64,000 nucleotides of DNA from Luscinia megarhynchos (Eukaryota > Chordata > Aves > Passeriformes > Turdidae). Shown here piece by piece: positions 61,629 to 64,000 of the stretch; positions within the stretch are counted from its first letter, which is position 1; every line of letters starts with the position of its first letter. The stretch lies in assembly GCA_034336665.1 (NCBI GenBank), contig CM067592.1, forward strand, positions 34,956,779 through 35,020,778, in the 5' to 3' direction. The notes below the pieces were generated by a model. That model saw only the letters and a program-made list of their open reading frames with translations. It ran no database searches and was not told the DNA's origin. Position numbers and translations under genes: made by a program.

Positions 61629-64000
61629 ATATAACTCAGTAGTGTTACAGAAGTGATGGCCTACATGGTCTATAGCGTTTAAATTTCTTAAGAAGAAATA
61701 AGCAAATGAAATCCTCTCTTCTACATAATGGGAAATAGGTCTGAGAAGAGGAGGAAAGTTCCTGAAACCAATTCTATTCACCAATGTCACTAAGAATGTT
61801 AACAATTAATTTTTCACAGTGTTTTTTTCATGTTAAAAAAATCTTTCAAGTGCTGTTTTCTTTTTCCTACTTAGAGTATATATTCTTCTGGGCTACTTAC
61901 AGTATATATTCTTTTGGGCTAATTAGAGCAGTGGGGCTAATTGACAGGCTTTATATTGTTACAGTACATAATAAGGAAGTACATTAAAAGGAAGTAAAGG
62001 AGAAAAATACTAATAAAAGGGGAAATACTCTTTTAACTTCCTATTGATGGTTGTTATTGAAATAAAAAATATGCATTTGGCACTTTAAGGAAAAAATAGT
62101 AACGTGGTTTATGTAATCCTTCCTTAGACATTCAATAATGTTGTGTTGATTCAAAGCTCTTCTTAATGATAAGAATCCTCAATAAGCCTTGCATTATGAG
62201 TCATGTGATTAAAGGCAAAAGAAAAAGAAGTTGATTGCATTTTTTTTCTGTCAGGAGCATCATGACAAACATATATTTTAAATTAAAAGTGCAGCTGCAT
62301 CAAACATAACATGCAGACTTCCTGCAATTAACTCAACAAATTCATCACTCTGCCTTAATTACAGTGCCACTAGCTAGCATTAACTTGAGCTGTAATTCCA
62401 AGATGCTTGTCCTCCCACAGGCTAATCCTGTTTCTTCTCATTTGTTAACTAGGTTTGTTTTGCTGGTGGGGGGTTTTTTGCTGTTTGTTTTGTGGTTTGG
62501 ATTTTTTTGGGGGGGAGGCAGTTAAGAGGGTTACTTTGTCATTTTGGGAGAGGGGTTAGGGTTTTTTTTATGTGATCTATTTTTTAACCACTGCACAACA
62601 TGATTTTAATCACTCAACCTCACATACAGGAAAATATAATTGGAGGGAAACTATCTAAATTGTCTTCTCTCAAGGCCGTTTTAAATTTACCTTCAAATGC
62701 AGCAATTTTTTCATTTTTATTGCAAAAACACATTTACACAACATGGAATGAAGGATTTTAAAACATTATTTTAAAAATATTATTTTAAAAGCCTTCTTAG
62801 ACTCAGAATCACATATAACTGTTTAAACTTTTGATCACAGACAACGTTTTTAGCATGCAAAATTATATATGTGAACAAGATAAAAAGGTTATTTGAGTCA
62901 TCATTCACTGCAACACTGGAAAAATGGGTATATATATATATTGATATAATGCTTTGTCCCAAATTTGCTTTATATTTTTTGCACAATTAAAATGTGTGAT
63001 TCATGATTCAGGTTTCAAACACCTTTTCAGACAGTACAGAGATGGTCTAAAGAGTATTCAACAGACAGTACTTCTTAACCATCAAAAATTAACAAGTTGG
63101 CTTTACTGATCAAATTGAATGCCTGACATGTGGCAGAACATAAAGAAGCATGTCTTTAAAGAAGATTTGTACAGTGAATTTCTCACAGTGTTCTGTACAA
63201 TGTAATAGCTGCAAATACCCCCCTCCCCCCAGCCAAAAAAAAACAACCCAAAAACAAAATAAAAATAATAATTAAAAAAAAACAACTCCAAAACCAAAAA
63301 GACAGAGAAAAAATATTTTGATAAAAGGGTAAATCAAACTTAGGAAAAACAGACTTCAAAATGAAGCGCAAAATTTAATAAGGATATATTAAAGAGTAAA
63401 CTAAGGCTTTTAAAATCTGTTCTTCTTTATGTTAAAATCTCTCAAGTATTTTAAATTACCTCTTCCCTCATTTTGTAAGTCCCTATTTTCAACAAACAGC
63501 ATAATAAAGTGAAGGAGCTTGAAACCTTTGCACTTACATAGGAGAGTGAAATGTAGAAGTCGTTGTTCAGTTGTTCATCACATTCATAAGAGGCTGACAT
63601 TTCTTCTCAGTGGGGAGAATAACTGTCACACAATAGGATGGAAATTAAGTTTAGTATCCTAAAACAGAGAATTGTATCATACACTCTTTTACTTAATGTC
63701 TGCTGTAACAAATAAAGCCATTATAGCAGTCTTTATGAAAATGAGCTCAAGAATACATACACATTTAAAACAACAGTTGGAATACCAGTATGGTCATAAA
63801 AATTATTTCACTAAATAAAATTATGTTAAATGTTTATCTAAGAGCTTAAACACCACCTACCCAAAACCTTGAAAAGTACATCCAGAGTTATGCTGGTGCT
63901 GTCCCCAAAGCCCATTGCATCTTTGGAATGGCAGCCTTTAAAAAAATGTAGTGCTATGCAATTTAGTCTTGCTAGCAGAGTGCATAAAATTGACTGACGA
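61629..64000. other. AT-rich unique DNA, no gene seen
   Basis: No gene recognised. A T/G-rich tract lies at 62455-62520, a (TA)n stretch at about 62929-62948 and an A-rich tract at 63230-63300. The stretch 62300-62430, with several ATTA words in mixed sequence, could be a conserved non-coding element; that is only an impression. Confidence 0.5.

Overview
This window is vertebrate nuclear DNA and almost certainly comes from a bird, probably a songbird. Three things point there. It carries many CR1 LINE fragments, recognised from their 3' ends (tails resembling ATGATTCTATGA) and from broken reverse-transcriptase reading frames. It carries several long terminal repeats (LTRs) of kinds I associate with avian endogenous retroviruses. 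The remainder is AT-rich and gene-poor. I see no operon-style genes, no recognisable protein-coding exon of a host gene, and no tRNA, rRNA or CRISPR array. The long open frames lie in low-complexity repeats or in decayed CR1 and LTR sequence.

Layout. 1-13,470: AT-rich unique DNA with a solo LTR (845-1314), two CR1 fragments back to back (4763-5835), one CR1 3' end (9490-9976) and a complete short LTR retroelement (10799-12599) with two LTRs, a polypurine tract, a primer-binding-site-like sequence and a perfect 6-bp target-site duplication. 13,471-32,785: a large duplicated block on either side of a run of exactly 100 Ns (22011-22110). The left copy is A (13471-15015), a GGAA-type satellite (15016-16436), a T-poor segment X (16441-17702) and B (17703-21971). 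The right copy is A' (22111-23612), a second GGAA satellite (23613-25388), a 3-kb AT-rich segment C' (25389-28470) and B' (28471-32785). B and B' both contain the same CR1 reverse-transcriptase relic. 32,786-43,164: unique DNA, an LTR-like segment, a cluster of antisense CR1 copies (35938-39390) and a sense CR1 (42369-43164). 43,727-52,560: LTR-rich, with two tandem units each made of a ~95-bp block plus an avian ERV LTR, then two related long LTRs in opposite orientation (46363-47815 and 51326-52560). 52,561-64,000: AT-rich unique DNA with a weak LTR candidate, two CR1 fragments and a striking near-perfect hairpin at 57085-57157.

There is no gene network to describe. The window's story is repeat turnover plus assembly structure. 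The most important observation is the A-satellite-B duplication across the N gap. It is either a real segmental duplication built on a purine-rich satellite or two unmerged, poorly polished contig ends or haplotypes; the sequence leans toward the latter. The most biologically interesting items are the GGAA satellite with its monomer gradient and 334-bp uninterrupted homopurine tract, the compact non-autonomous LTR element, and the 57.1-kb hairpin.
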